Shown one piece after another: positions 1 to 11,582 of a stretch of 64,000 nt of DNA. The position numbers and the translations under genes were made by a program. Origin of the DNA: Sanghuangporus weigelae (lineage: Eukaryota > Basidiomycota > Agaricomycetes > Hymenochaetales > Hymenochaetaceae); contig CP137325.1 in assembly GCA_033182465.1 (NCBI GenBank), forward strand, positions 806,001 to 870,000. The letters are read 5' to 3'. The notes beneath the pieces were generated by a model that searched no databases, was not told the origin of the DNA, and saw only the letters and a list, made by a program, of their open reading frames with translations. Each line of letters opens with the position of its first letter. Position 1 is the first letter of the stretch.

Positions 1-58
1 CAAGACTATGCCTAAGTTAAACATTCTTCTACGCTTGAGTGCTTTAAAACCAACTTAC

Positions 59-166
59 CAAGGTTAGGATTCATGTCAGTGCAATTCTCGACGTCCATTG
101 CATCCTGGACTATTGGGCGGACAAGCCAGATCTTTTCAGCTCTGGACCAGGAATTCTTGCGATGAA
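59..166 (-). CDS. possible internal exon of a gene running off the left edge
   Basis: On the minus strand an open stretch of about 35 codons (reading HRKNSWSRAEKIWLVRP and on to MNPNL) is bounded by an AG acceptor (167-168) and a strong GTAAGT donor (53-58). The next exon would lie outside the window to the left. I do not recognise the family. The hAT-type MITE begins only about 65 bp upstream, so the 5' part of this gene may be disturbed or lie beyond the element. It could also be a chance open frame. Confidence 0.25.
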
Positions 167-223
167 CTAACCGTCTCCCTTCCACTCCCGAGCGTCTAGT
201 ATGCGCAAACCACGGTGAAGGTA

Positions 224-231
224 GCTATGAG
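224..231. repeat. target-site duplication of the MITE, left copy
   Basis: GCTATGAG immediately precedes the left terminus of the element. The same 8 bp follow the right terminus at 832-839, as expected for hAT insertion. Confidence 0.9.
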
Positions 232-831
232 TAGGGCTCCGACCGTATGCGTATAACCCGTATACGGGTACGGCCGTATCCGTATGACACAATAAGAGCA
301 AAATATACGGGCCGTATATATGCGGCCGTATCCGTATTCAAAGGTTTAAAAATTTGACGTTTACGGCTTATACGCCGTATACGGGAGCTGAGGTCCCGTG
401 TCTCCCGGTAGCATAGAATTAGGTATATTTTATGCCATTTTTGGTGATTTGGTAGATCACTTACTTGAAAAATATATTCCCGGGCTACCAAAGTGAGGAA
501 GGGACTATACAGTACTGTTCCCACGCATCTCCTTTCTATTACGGTCCACTGAATTTGCCTCAGACTCCGCTGCGCCCTTCCTGGCAGGGGTGAACAACCT
601 GAAAGTGCTGTATTTGCGCTATGTAAGGTCCAGATAACTCGAAATGAACAAGTTCAACTCATTTTATTTCCATTCTACAGTTTCTGCTCTGTAACTGCCG
701 TATACGGCGTATTCCCCGTATACGGGCTGTCCGTATCCGTATATCGGTCTGGTGTGCCATATATACGCCCGTATCCGTATGAAGCTTCTTTTATACGGCC
801 GTACCCGTATACGGATACGGTCGGAGCCCTA
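232..831. mobile_element. hAT-type MITE (non-autonomous DNA transposon), 600 bp
   Basis: The element is exactly 600 bp. Its ends are inverted copies of TAGGGCTCCGACCGTAT (17 bp perfect). The inverted similarity continues inward through CGTATA and CGGGTACGGCCGTAT, with a 9-bp difference on the left. It is flanked by a perfect 8-bp duplication, GCTATGAG. An 8-bp duplication and a terminal YARGG-type sequence are the hallmarks of the hAT superfamily. Both subterminal zones are packed with CCGTAT/ATACGG palindromic motifs, like the repeated subterminal transposase sites of hAT elements. No transposase-like reading frame lies inside, so it must have been moved in trans. The intact duplication and near-identical termini suggest a fairly recent insertion. 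Confidence 0.9.
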
Positions 832-839
832 GCTATGAG
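832..839. repeat. target-site duplication of the MITE, right copy
   Basis: GCTATGAG directly follows the right terminus and is identical to 224-231. Confidence 0.9.
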
Positions 840-1436
840 AAGAATTTTGAAGTCCATTCTTAGAGAGGAAGGACTTCAAAAAGAAAGTCCTTTTGAGGGA
901 TTTTATGATTGCACCTCTCTTGCTTGCCGTTTTATTTCACACCGTGCTTCACACGGCTCCCTCAGAATAGGCGTAAAAAATCATGGGTGGCACAATGATT
1001 GACATCCAATCACCTCCCGATATGGTGTGTATTCGAGCTCTTCGTCATAATTTGAGAGCTTCTTTTAGAGAATGTATAGTCCCGTTAGTCGTTAATGGAT
1101 GTAGTCCTTTCCCGCTTGCCTTCTCAAAGCCGTCCTGTTCGTTTAAGATGATCTACGGCGCAGTCCATTGCTTGCTAAAGATTAAAATCTTCAATTCCTT
1201 ATTGACTGCTTTACTTACCTCGCTAGTGTCTGTGATAGATTCTCCGGGATGTAATAAGTCGAGAGTATCAGTTGCATGATGGCCTTCCAAAGTGGCCTCG
1301 ACGCATTAACGCAACCATGACTTCAAGTTTGACCAAAACAGATGAACATGAGCGTGACATATGTGACTACGTGACATGCGTAGTCGTGTCAAGGTTTCCA
1401 CGTCCACCTTTACCTTGCTTCATAGAGTCTTCGCAA
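840..1436. other. intergenic, SEC24 upstream region
   Basis: No gene is supported. Close to the SEC24 start lie several TGAC-type words (GTGACATATGTGAC at 1353-1366) and a short perfect dyad, ACTACG-TGACATG-CGTAGT at 1365-1383, which may be promoter elements. Confidence 0.4.
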
Positions 1437-4400
1437 ATGGCCTCCCCGGCTCAGCAACTTCCCCCAGGCTGGACAGCAGAATGGTAAGTACAATTCAAAA
1501 CTCATGCTGCGTATATTGTGAATTCTGTTTTCTATGCCAGGGATGCTAGCAATCAGAGATATGTCTTCATCGGTGAGCGTATTCATGCCGAGAAAGATTG
1601 CTTTAGACTCAACTTCTACAACGCGTATTGCAGAGACTGCCACCGGCCGTGCACAATGGGAGGTTCCGGGACTGCCAGTTGCCGGCTCTCCGCCGCCAGG
1701 CGCCGGAGCTCAAGGTCATGCTCATGGGCACGCAAAACGGCGGCAGTATGCAGCCGGTCAGACGCAAGCATACTACGGCAATACGGATGGGTACGCAGCG
1801 GATCCGGGTTACATAGCACCTGCGCCTCCAGCGCCTGGAATGAGTGTACCTGCTGCTGCTCCACAGCTCTTTACACCTGGCCTGGCCGCCTCCGAGAATC
1901 AGTTTGCTGCTCAGCAGCAGTTCCCAGCTCAGCCAGATTATATTAATGCCCCGCAAGCAACGCAGCCTGGGTATCAGCAACAGATGAGCACAGTTACGGA
2001 CCAGTTTGGTCAAATGGGTCTCGGTGCAGGTCAGAAGCCGTTTGCGCTTTACACGACCAATTTGTTTACCTCGCCGCCCGACCCGCGAGAACTGCTTCTT
2101 CCGCCTCCGGAGATTCGACTTCCTCCTAATTCTTGCATTTCTCCTTCTCCATATGCAAACGCAGACCCGTCTTACCAACGTTGTACGATCAACTCTGTAC
2201 CCACGACGGACGGGCTGCTTAAGAAATCTAAATTGCCATTTGGATTGGTACTTACACCTTACCGTTCACTGAAGGAAGGCGATGCTCCCGTTCCTCTCGT
2301 AACGGATACTGTTATTGCTCGCTGTCGACGTTGCAGGTCATACATCAACCCCTTCGTGCAATTTATCGATGGTGGCAATCGCTGGCGCTGTACTCTTTGT
2401 ATGATGTCCAATGAAGTCCCACAATTATTCGATTGGGATCAAGAGAAGAACCAGCCAGCAGACAGGTGGGCTCGTGCGGAGCTAAATCACGCCGTGGTGG
2501 AATATGTTGCACCAGCAGAATACATGGTCCGGCCACCGCAGCCTCTGTACTACTGTTTCCTCATCGATGTGAGCCATTCTGCTGTTTCGTCTGGAATGGT
2601 CGCAACAGCCTGCAGGACTTTGTTGGAATCTCTCGACAGACTCCCGAACGAAGACAATCGAACAAAAATTGCAATTGTCTGTTTTGATGTCGCGTTGTAT
2701 TTCTTCTCTATGACGGTGCGCATTTCTTGTGATGAGGATTTAACAAAACCACTTATATGCAATATAGCCTGACTCAACAGACGCGACAATGTTAGTCGTA
2801 TCGGACTTGGATGATGTATATCTGCCTAAGCCAAATGATCTTTTGGTCAATCTCTCCGAAGCTCGTGCCTCAATTGAAGCGCTCCTTGGTCGCTTGGGTG
2901 AAATGTTCCAGGAATCGCACTCTGTTGGAAGCGCTTTGGGCCCAGCTTTACAGGCTGGCTACAAGCTAATCGTAAGCACCCATATTATCATTTCGTGCAA
3001 GCGATGGCTCACATATCAATAGTCGTCTGTTGGTGGGAAACTTGTTGTATTGTCTTCTAGTCTACCAAGTCTAGGTGCTGGCGCCTTGAAAAACAGAGAA
3101 GATCCGAAAATCCTTGGTACAGCAAAGGTTTGCAATGCCTTTACTCCATCCCAAACGTTTGATTAATCGTACTTCCAGGAGTCGAGTCTCTTACAGCCTG
3201 CTTCATCCTTCTACAAGACATTTGCAATCGACTGCTCACGAGCGCAGGTCTCCGTTGATATGTTCCTCTTCAGCGCCTCATATCAGGATGTTGCGACTCT
3301 GGGTTAGTAGAAGATCGCGGCGTACAATACGTGACATTGATCTCTTCTCGTACAGCGTGCCTTCCGCACTATACGTCCGGCCAGACCTACTTCTATCCTG
3401 CGTTCAACGCTGCGAAATCAGAAGACGCCATCAAGTTTGCTCATGAATTCAGCCAGGTCATTTCTATGCCTATCATGGTCGAGGCTGTCATGCGAGTACG
3501 AGCTACGAGAGGCGAGTTCATGCAGGATATTCCTTGACATCATCTGATTTCATTGTCTATCATTTGCCCTAGGTCTGCGCATGGCATCGTTCCATGGGAA
3601 TTTCTTCGTGCGATCGACCGATTTGCTCGCGATGCCTGCGGTACCTCAGGATCAGTCTTACGCAATCGAAATTCAGATCGAAGATACTATTACCCAGCCC
3701 TTCGTCGTCTTCCAAACTGCGATCCTTCACAGCACCTGCAATGGTACGTTTTGTCTTATCGTACGTGATGTATCTCGTCTAATTCTACCTAGGGGAACGT
3801 CGAATCCGTGTCGTTACTCTTGCGTTACCTACAACGACGAACTTATCCGAGGTCTACGCGTCGGCGGATCAAGTTGCACTCGCAACTCTGTTGGCGAACA
3901 AAGCGGTTGAGCGTTCGCTTTCTCACAAACTTGAGGATGCACGGGATGCGATTGTTAACAAGCTGGTCGAACTACTCTCGACGTACAAGGGCAGTATGAC
4001 CGCCGCTGGTTCGGGTGCGAGTGCTCAGCTCGCGGTTTCGGAGAACTTGAAGATGCTTCCAGTTTTGTGCCTTGGTTTGTTGAAAAATGTACGTTCCTGT
4101 TCTTTTCTTACTATGATATGTCAGCCAGATTCTCAGTGCTTGTGATCTATTGTGTATAGGTTGGAATTCGACAAAGCGCTCAAATACCGCCCGATTTACG
4201 AGCTTACGCCCAGGCGTTGCTTACGTCTCTTCCGTCTCAATTACTGATTCCTTATATCTATCCTACCTTTTATTCGCTGCATAATATGCCTCCTGAGGTG
4301 AGCCATTTAGCCCTTGCTCTATTAAGACCTTTCTAACGCAATCCTCGTCCGGTAGTGTGGAACGGTCGGCGAGCATGGCTTGATCATGCCTCCACCTCTC

Positions 4401-4914
4401 CCGTCCACTTCTGAGCGTCTCGAGCGTCACGGTCTCTTCCTGATTGAAGATGGACAGACGATCTTCCTCTGGATAGGACGGGATGCCGTCCCGCAGCTCG
4501 TCATGGATGTTTTCAACCTCCCTTCATATGACCAGCTTCGGGGTGGAAAGGCACGTCTATGCATTAACAGTATCTCAATAAAAAAATCCTCACGATACTT
4601 ATTTCTGCAGACCACCTTACCAATCCTCGACAACCCCTTCTCGCAACGCGTGAACGCGATCATCTCCAAGATCCGCGAAATGCGACGAGGTCCGTACTGG
4701 CCGCACCTGTATGTCGTGAAGGAGGATGGAGAACCGCCCTTGCGCCTCTGGGCTCTAAGCTGCCTCGTCCAGGATCGGGCGGACATGATGCCAAGTTACC
4801 AGCAATTCATTTCTCAGCTCAAAGATAAGGTACGTCCTTAGACCAAAGCGCTGGAAGATATGCAGCGTTGACCACAGGCTCCTTTTCGTGTAGGTAAATG
4901 GTTCGAGTTACTAG
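1437..4914 (+). CDS. SEC24: COPII coat subunit Sec24
   Basis: Thirteen exons close in phase: 1437-1483, 1541-1572, 1634-2715, 2768-2971, 3023-3127, 3179-3302, 3356-3511, 3573-3743, 3793-4088, 4160-4297, 4356-4550, 4611-4829 and 4894-4914, giving 929 aa. Sec24 is the cargo-binding subunit of the COPII coat and pairs with Sec23 on ER exit sites. Visible parts are a Pro/Gln-rich N-terminus, a zinc-finger segment with [11 protein letters not shown] and CTLCMM (near residues 280-310), the trunk ([26 protein letters not shown]), beta-barrel and helical parts, and a C-terminal gelsolin-like domain ([13 protein letters not shown]). Oddities: residues 8-39 look like a WW domain (LPPGW...RYVF...QWEVP) spread over the first three tiny exons. 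The introns at 3512 and 4551 begin with GC. The 4551-4610 intron is 60 nt and stop-free, so retention would add 20 residues. The family call is secure; the very first exon rests on the WW-like match. Confidence 0.95.
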
Positions 4915-5449
4915 ATTACAACCTAACGTTTGCTGGGCCCCCTTCCTTGCGTATTGCTGGGCCCTAGTTGCATGCAAATCGGATTCTTTAGTTACAATGC
5001 TGCTGCATCCTTCTGCCAATATAAATTTCGGACCTTTCATTTGGCCATCGGGTATCCTGCACCGTACTCATTTTCTTAATCTAAGAAGAAAAAAATGTGA
5101 GCCGCTGTGATGCTTGAAGCAAAAATATTGTGAAGAACAGATCCAAATGATCGCACCGACTAAACAATTTTATGATCAATGGCGTTGTGCCTGATTTTAT
5201 CATTGAGCAATGTATGCAGCTTCCAACAGCCCAAGATACTATAAAAGTATCAGGGACGTTCAATAACATTATATGAATCCTTTCTATGCAGGACTACGAG
5301 GTATATAGCACAGCAACAGATAGCAGGAAGGCCGCGATAAAAAAAAAAAGAAAGAGAAAACTAATCCACAGCAAAAGAAAAGAAAAGAAAAGAAAAGAAA
5401 AAGAAAAAGTACAATTTGCGTGTCTTCTATGGCCAAGAAGTGTTGTACA
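4915..5449. other. convergent intergenic region between SEC24 and ELYS-type gene
   Basis: The two genes converge here, so this should hold both 3' ends. I see no gene. The main feature is the purine tract at 5338-5412. Confidence 0.5.
5338..5412. repeat. purine-strand microsatellite, (AAAAG)n type
   Basis: An almost pure A/G tract containing five consecutive AAAAG units (about 5377-5401), flanked by irregular A/G runs. It lies just past the stop of the ELYS-type gene, in its 3' UTR or beyond. Confidence 0.8.
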
Positions 5450-8137
5450 TCATCTTCTCTTGGACGACCCGCGACCCGTAGCGGTAGCCCCAGCACCCGT
5501 CGTACGCGTAGCCTTCTTCGGACGCACTTCCTTCTCCTTGTCTTTCTTCACCTTGAATTCAGGCTTGTTGAAGTGCTCCGCAGTAGGTGAGATGTCGACG
5601 GATTGAAGACGAGATGACCGACGGACTGGGCGTCCTGTGGAAGGGGGGACGATGCGCTGGTGTGGCTCATCAGGCTCGGCGCTGCTTCCGCGAACGGAGC
5701 GGGTACCCCGGCGCGGTGTGCGCAGGTTATTGCTCGTTGATGCTGTTGGAGCAGCGTCTTTCTTCCTCGCATTGAGATGTGAGGGTAACGGAGCAAGGGA
5801 GTCTGCTTCCTCATTATCTTCCTCTACACGACCGTTGCGCTGGGTACGGCGAGCGTTGGTACCGCCGTTCGGCCGATTCAGATACTGATCTTCGTCGTCT
5901 TCAAATAATGTTCCAGGGATGCTTATGCGTGAGGTGTCCTTGTTGGTCGCTTCCTCGGGACTGGCCGAACGTTTACGGGTGTTATGGGGTATGGCGGGCA
6001 CAGTGCGCGAAGGTGTGCGGCGCGACGAGGCCTGTGTATGAGGTTTCTCTACGGTCGCGCTTGTAGGACTCGGGAGTTCGGGTTCGTGATCGTGATCATC
6101 ATCTCCGTCTATATCTGAGACGAAAGCACCAGGAACAGAGATGCGCGGTTTCTTGCGCTGACTCTCGGAACCTTCACCCTCGTATTTGCGCCTGGTGCTA
6201 GGCGATCGTTCTCCAGACGAGGGCGTAAGCCGAGTCGCAGGTGTAGGTGCGCCAATACCAAAAAACGAGCCAAGGCCCTTCCCCTTGCTTTCGACGATGA
6301 CCGTCTCATCTCCTGCATTATCTTCAGAGGCTACAGATGACGCCTCCTCGCGCTCATCCGGCGTAGTAGTTTGGCTTTCTTCTCTCTGGTCTTCCTCCGG
6401 TGGAGTGGGCAGACGCGTTGGAGATGATATTTGTGTCTGTCTCGGCGACCCATTAGGAACCGCATCAGAACGTCTTGCCGAAAGCGGATCAGGACTAGGA
6501 GTACGCGATTCTTCCACAACAAAGAATGCATTACGATTCCTCGCGGCACTTTCCTTCTGCGCACCGTTGGGAACTCCATTTGCTTTAGGCGATGCAGGTG
6601 CCTTTTGAGCGTGTAGACGAGCGGCGGAAAGTGGCGAATCGGTGGTGGTACCTGCGAATCGCTGGGATGGCGAGGCCGCTGCAGATGGAGCTCCACCATT
6701 TTGTGAAGCATTTGTAGGTTGTTCCGAAAGAGGCCTATTTGGCAATGGTGATGCTGCCGACGCGCGTGCAGCTGGTCTTGCTGGACTCCCATTGGCCAGA
6801 GACGTACGTACGCGTCCACTGAGGCTGGCACGAGGAGCAGCGGTTGTCCGACGTCCCAGATCTTCCCATGATCCTCCAAGGTCCGTCGATCCACTCGCCC
6901 ATGACCGGCTTAAATTCACATTCGCTCCCAAGGAGCTCCTTATGCGTGCATCAGCGTCCAGAGCATTTAATTCATTCTCAAGTCTATCCCTCTCTGATCT
7001 CGACATGATCGACAGGATCTCTTTCGCAATTCGTCCACGCTCGGCACCCCATGTCCCCTGAGGTGCGGCAGGAGAACTTGGATACTGGCGATCAAAGCGC
7101 AGAGCAGCTGCAAATTTGCAACTTTGGATGAGCCGAATAACGACCAGGCCACGAGCGGCTTCGATTGAGGGTAGAGGAAGGTCCTCAGGCGGGTGCACCG
7201 CAAAGTCCTGCAAGACGGCTTCTTCAAACCTCGCAAAGGGCATCGCGAGCAGCTGTTTAATCGCAGGGGCCTTTGGTTTAGCTGTGATAGGTAAATTGTC
7301 AGGGTCAATTCAGTCTGAGTCTATACGGAGACCTACGTGTAACAGTCCATTCCAGTATTTTGCGTAATAATGCTTTTCGCGTAGGATGATTGATAGGGAA
7401 ATTTTGTTGATATTTCCAAGCATCTAGGACGCTGTGTTCCGAGGTGGCAATGGTATATCGTTCCAGGTCGCTCAGCTCTCTTAGCGCAGGGTTACAAGTC
7501 CGCACAAATTTGCGAATTAAGAAAGCGGAGTTCGAATCAAGAGCAAGTGTCTCCATGATTTTCGTCGTATTGTCTTTGACTATTCGTGAGTCCGATAGTC
7601 TAGAAATTGCACCCTGCATCGCCATGAGTACATAAATGGCAGGAACCACGCTATGTGGCTTACCTCGAGGTTAATGCCAGAGTCCAACTCCCAGTATGCA
7701 TCCGTCAGCGCGACGTAGTGTGGTGAAATGGACCTGTCGTAAGCAAACGACACTTCCTTTCCATTTTGCAACTGCTTGAGGAGATAATAGACAAGACAGT
7801 CGCGTTTCATAGAATCGTACGAAAGGTCGAGAATCGCATCAACGAGGACCTTCAGAGAAAGCATATTATACGGGGGGTAGATGGAGGCTGGGTTATCAAT
7901 GCCCCCGAGGCGAAGGAGCATGTCGAAGAAGAGCTGGCCCGACATTGCAGCGCGTCGCGCGAGAATGTGGTTATAAACGTCTTGGGTCCATGGGAGTTGC
8001 TCGGTTTTTTCACCAAAGCGGCCGACGATCTCACCGCTCTCTCGACGTTCCTCGGGTGCACCGGATTGATTCTGGAGGATAGCACGAGTCAGCGAATGCA
8101 TAAAGTGCGGCCAGGCGGAAGTACTCACTGCATTCAT
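5450..8137 (-). CDS. ELYS-type nuclear pore complex assembly protein
   Basis: Three exons: 8137-7664, 7613-7337 and 7281-5450 (860 aa). The N-terminal 270 residues match the fungal ELYS domain (helical; e.g. RRAAMSGQLFFDMLLRLGG, DCLVYYLLKQLQNGKE, YVALTDAYWELD). ELYS proteins link nuclear-pore subcomplexes to chromatin; fungal forms are short and attach to the Nup107/Nup84 complex. From about residue 300 onward the protein is low-complexity, rich in Ser/Pro/Arg. It has repeated motifs of the form R-I-S-V/I-P-G-x-F/L (three: KPRISVPGAF, SRISIPGTLF and relatives) next to acidic stretches, plus short basic patches that could touch DNA. Start choice is uncertain: the frame is open upstream of 8137 but offers no ATG before a stop, so ATG at 8137 is the first usable one unless an unseen 5' exon exists. 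Confidence 0.8.
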
Positions 8138-9513
8138 GATGGAAGGAGGAAGAGAAGGAAGGTGGCCAGGAAGCGTCACGTTGAAACGCGACAAACAATC
8201 CACTCGTGACGGAGCACAAACTTCGTGTCGTCACGTGGATAATTGCCATCTTAGGAAATTCTTTTGTTTCCGCTTTCTACATGAGCACCTTTTCGAATGC
8301 AATTCTCCCTCCCCGAGACTTGTTGCCGAGTATTATACTCTGCCTTTAACATCAATGTAGGAGAGTTTCAAAAGCTCACGAACAACAGCTCAGCTGTAAA
8401 TCCACGTCATTGAACTTAAAGCAGAAGTCTCATACCCGCGTGGAACTGATGCAAAACTTGAAGGACAACAAGACCAGCCTTCCGATCCCGCAGGTGACGC
8501 CGCGGAACAAAGCGCATTAGAGTCGTCGATTATCTTCCAGGGAAGTGTTAAAAGACATTTGTGTGACTGGCAGCAGAAGGTGGGCGTAACAATTTGATAG
8601 GTCAGATCACAGAAGAGTTAAGACTAATATGTACGATACGTTGTGCTATGATCACGATGCCTATCGCGTCCGTCATAATTATAGCTGTAGCTGTGAAAGA
8701 AGTGGTTCGTGACGCGTGGGTGATTCATCCATGTGATTTCTATTTTTTATTCCCGAAAAGAACATGGTACACCTCTAATTATGACACAGAGATACAGTTG
8801 CACAATCCGAAAAAAAAATTTGATGCGCGCTCTTGGTAGCGAGCAAGAGACAAAAAACTTCGTTTTGAGCCTGTAACCATCCTCCATGTCGGTAACTTGC
8901 ATCATTGACTAGGTTTCAATACCGCCCGACGACAAACCTAGATCCTGAGACGTTACGAAGCGAAGATTAGATCCTCAAAATGCTTAATGAGGCGCACTCC
9001 CAGTGCGGAACTGGCTTTCCTCTTGACCTGTCATACCGCGGAATAGTCACCTAGAGTTGCTTCATATGAATCACTCCACCTAGCCGTAGGATTCCGGTTT
9101 TGCAAATTTTGAAGCATTATTAGTACGATGTGCCAGTTGCTTGATCGAGATGGTCCTTTCCTAGTTGGATGTGTCTATACGCATATCATAAATTGCGCGC
9201 AAGAGTAGAGGACAGTTTTTAGAGGTCCACTGCTGCCGCCCGCGAGACTGCACTGAGGCTGAGAGCGGCAGGATAAGGCAGAGGATGGAAGCGGAATAGA
9301 CGTTATGACCGAAAGATGGGTCAACCTTGTACATTGACTTCTAGTGAACCCCCGGCCTTTTTCTCTGGAGATTTTATGAATCAAAAGTCATATAAATCCT
9401 TACAATTATTCATACACCGTCATCTTCCTCTATCTGTGATGAGCGAATGCGCCAGAGTCCAAAACAAGAACATTACATCACCGACCCATCAGCGTAGAAT
9501 GAAAAGCAAAATA
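8138..9513. other. intergenic, 1.4 kb
   Basis: Upstream of the ELYS-type gene and downstream of the PITH gene. A CACGTG box sits at 8232-8237, about 95 bp upstream of the ELYS start. Nothing else is supported; short open frames show no splice-consistent extension. Confidence 0.4.
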
Positions 9514-10339
9514 TCATCGAGCGGTGCTTTGTTGACTAGCTGACTTGCCTCGTAACCTATCAATGAGACGAGCATCGGCCGCATTTTCAGTTGGGACTTC
9601 CAGCTTCTGTAACCCGGCATTCTGTATTTGTCGAGTGTCTCCTTTGAATCCGATATAATACAGTCTTGAGACTTCTTCCCCGACGGCTTCGTTCTGATGC
9701 AGAACAGCCAGATCAGATAAACCCGACAACAGAAGTAAAAGGAAATAGGGATACTCACGAAATGCAAAGACAATGAATGAACATTGGCGAATGCTGCTGC
9801 ACGGAGAGGATACTCCGCCACTCCCGTCTCACCCTCGAGCAGAGAGATGTTGAGCTGCGGTTTCGTCGTTTCGGCTTCTGCAAAATCGACGATATTAGGG
9901 TGATTTGCGTATATGCGCAAGTGTCTAGGTGTCAGTTCTCCGCGTCCTTGGACATACATTTCAGCTGGAGATAAGAGATACTCTCAAAATCGCTTCGATA
10001 GTGAACTCACCAAGCTTTAGTAAGATCGATCGCACACGCACATTTTGGATGAACGGAATGTGAATGACCAACTGATCGTCGACGCCCGAATCAGCATACC
10101 GCGTTGTGTCCTCTCGTTCATCCCATGGTTTGATAAGTGCTTTGGCATCTTCCGGTACGCTCAAATTCAGACCATGTACGCTTCACGTTTAGAATAAGAA
10201 CGCGTCAGCATCGTGTCCTGCATGGAGAACGCACGGCTCACTTGTCTCGGTCAATAACATGAAATAAGTTCGCGGTGTCTACTCCTGCTATCTCATCTCG
10301 GACAGAGGTCCCGGTGTCTCCATAGTGGTCAGAAGACAT
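9514..10339 (-). CDS. PITH domain protein (PITHD1-like)
   Basis: Four exons: 10339-10242, 10180-10011, 9964-9759 and 9693-9514 (217 aa, the usual size for stand-alone PITH proteins). The PITH domain is the jelly-roll module shared with the proteasome-associated thioredoxin TXNL1 and found alone in PITHD1. Recognisable blocks are LIKPWDEREDTTRYADSGVDD, IPFIQNVRVRSILLKLA, LRIYANHPNIVDFAEAE and SRLYYIGFKGDTR. No thioredoxin domain precedes it. A role in or near the proteasome is known for relatives, but nothing in this sequence proves it. The gene is divergent from the Aly/REF gene, with only 168 bp between the start codons. Confidence 0.9.
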
Positions 10340-10507
10340 GAGCGAATAACAAGGATAAGGCAAAGCAGCGCGTACCAGCAGCGCGCACGCGAATCCATGC
10401 GCAGAAATGCACGTGATCGGCGCAGTCTCGTCGATTCCGATTCAAAACGTGTACTCGCTCCATTCTCTTTCTTAACCTCGACAAAAAGCAGTTCTGCGCC
10501 GTTCCGT
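10340..10507. promoter_or_regulatory. short bidirectional promoter, PITH gene / Aly-REF gene
   Basis: Only 168 bp separate the two divergent start codons, so both transcription starts must lie here or overlap the neighbour. No clear TATA box is seen. Confidence 0.5.
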
Positions 10508-11582
10508 ATGTCTTCTCCTCGTGGTGGCGCGCGAAGCAAGTATTATCATGGCGGTATAAAGGCCAAAGTCACCAAAAGCACGGTCCAGCCAGCTCCTGCT
10601 TGGAAGGCAAAGAATATACCGGCGGAAAGTAGAGACCCTGGAGGAAAGATACTGCTCAGTAACCTGCCGATCGATGTTTCTGACGAAGAAGTTATGGTGA
10701 GTGTGCTATGCCTATCTATTCTGCAATTCGTGTAGTGCATGCAGTCTGCCGAGTTCTATCTGAATTGAGAGTCCGACGAGAGAACGCCCTCTTCTCATTT
10801 ATTCTTCTCCATTCTGGCATTTTTTCACTATGTTGACTCACCACGATGCCCAGGATCTTATGAAGAAGACGGTTGGACCTGTGAACTTCAGAGACTCTTT
10901 CATGGTATACAATGCGAAGGGTGTTCCTCGCGGGATGGCCATCGTAGCGTTTACGCGTAGCGCCGACGCGTGGAGAGCACGCGGGCAGTTTCATGGGAAG
11001 CTTATAGACGGAAGTGCGTACACTTTTTCCATCAAACCGGCATACCCTTGCAAATAACAAGCATGCTGATCTAACACTTAATCAATCCCTGACTTTTGTC
11101 CTATACAATACTGTTCGGAATGACCATTTGATGCTTTAGAACGCCTGATCACAGTGGAGGTCATCTTAGACAGAGACTCCGAAGTACCAACAACAACGAA
11201 TACTCGAAACACCAGTACTGCACCAGAAAAGCCTAGATCACTCTTCGACCGACTCGGTCCGCCAAGTACGTCTCCTGCGCCGACACCAAAGGCAAACGGC
11301 GTCTCAACATCAAAGCACGTACTACTCTGTAGTATTGTATATTAATAATACTGATTATTGCTTTCGGACAGAAATCGACCAAGTCTCCTTGAGCGTACCG
11401 CCCCGAAAGCATCGCGGCGACCTGCAGCTCCTGCACCAGTAACACCAGCTTTACGAAAGCGAACGAAGAAAGGTCCTAAACGCGTTAAGAAAAGCTTAGC
11501 AGATCTCGATCGCGAGATGGAGGAATACGCAACTGCAGGGCTACGAGAGCCGAAATTAGAATCCATCTCGATGACCTTTTGA
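10508..11582 (+). CDS. Aly/REF-type mRNA export adaptor (Yra1/Mlo3-like RRM protein)
   Basis: Exons 10508-10696, 10854-11013, 11140-11314 or 11318, and a last exon ending at 11582; 244 or 238 aa depending on the last splice. The single RRM shows KILLSNLPIDVSDEEVM (RNP2) and GVPRGMAIVAFTR (RNP1) and is followed by RLITVEVILDRD. The C-terminus, TKKGPKRVKKSLADLDREME, is the conserved FoP/UAP56-binding box of Aly/REF proteins, which hand spliced mRNA from the TREX complex to the export receptor. The Arg/Gly start (SPRGGARS) also fits. The last intron is ambiguous: GC-AG 11315-11371, or GT-AG 11319-11393; both keep the frame. An open frame upstream of 10508 overlaps the PITH start and is probably not used. 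Confidence 0.9.

Noticed and set aside
10325-10507. N-terminal extension of the Aly/REF protein
   Set aside because: The ATG at 10325 would overlap the PITH start codon region and the added residues look non-conserved; ATG 10508 gives the expected start.
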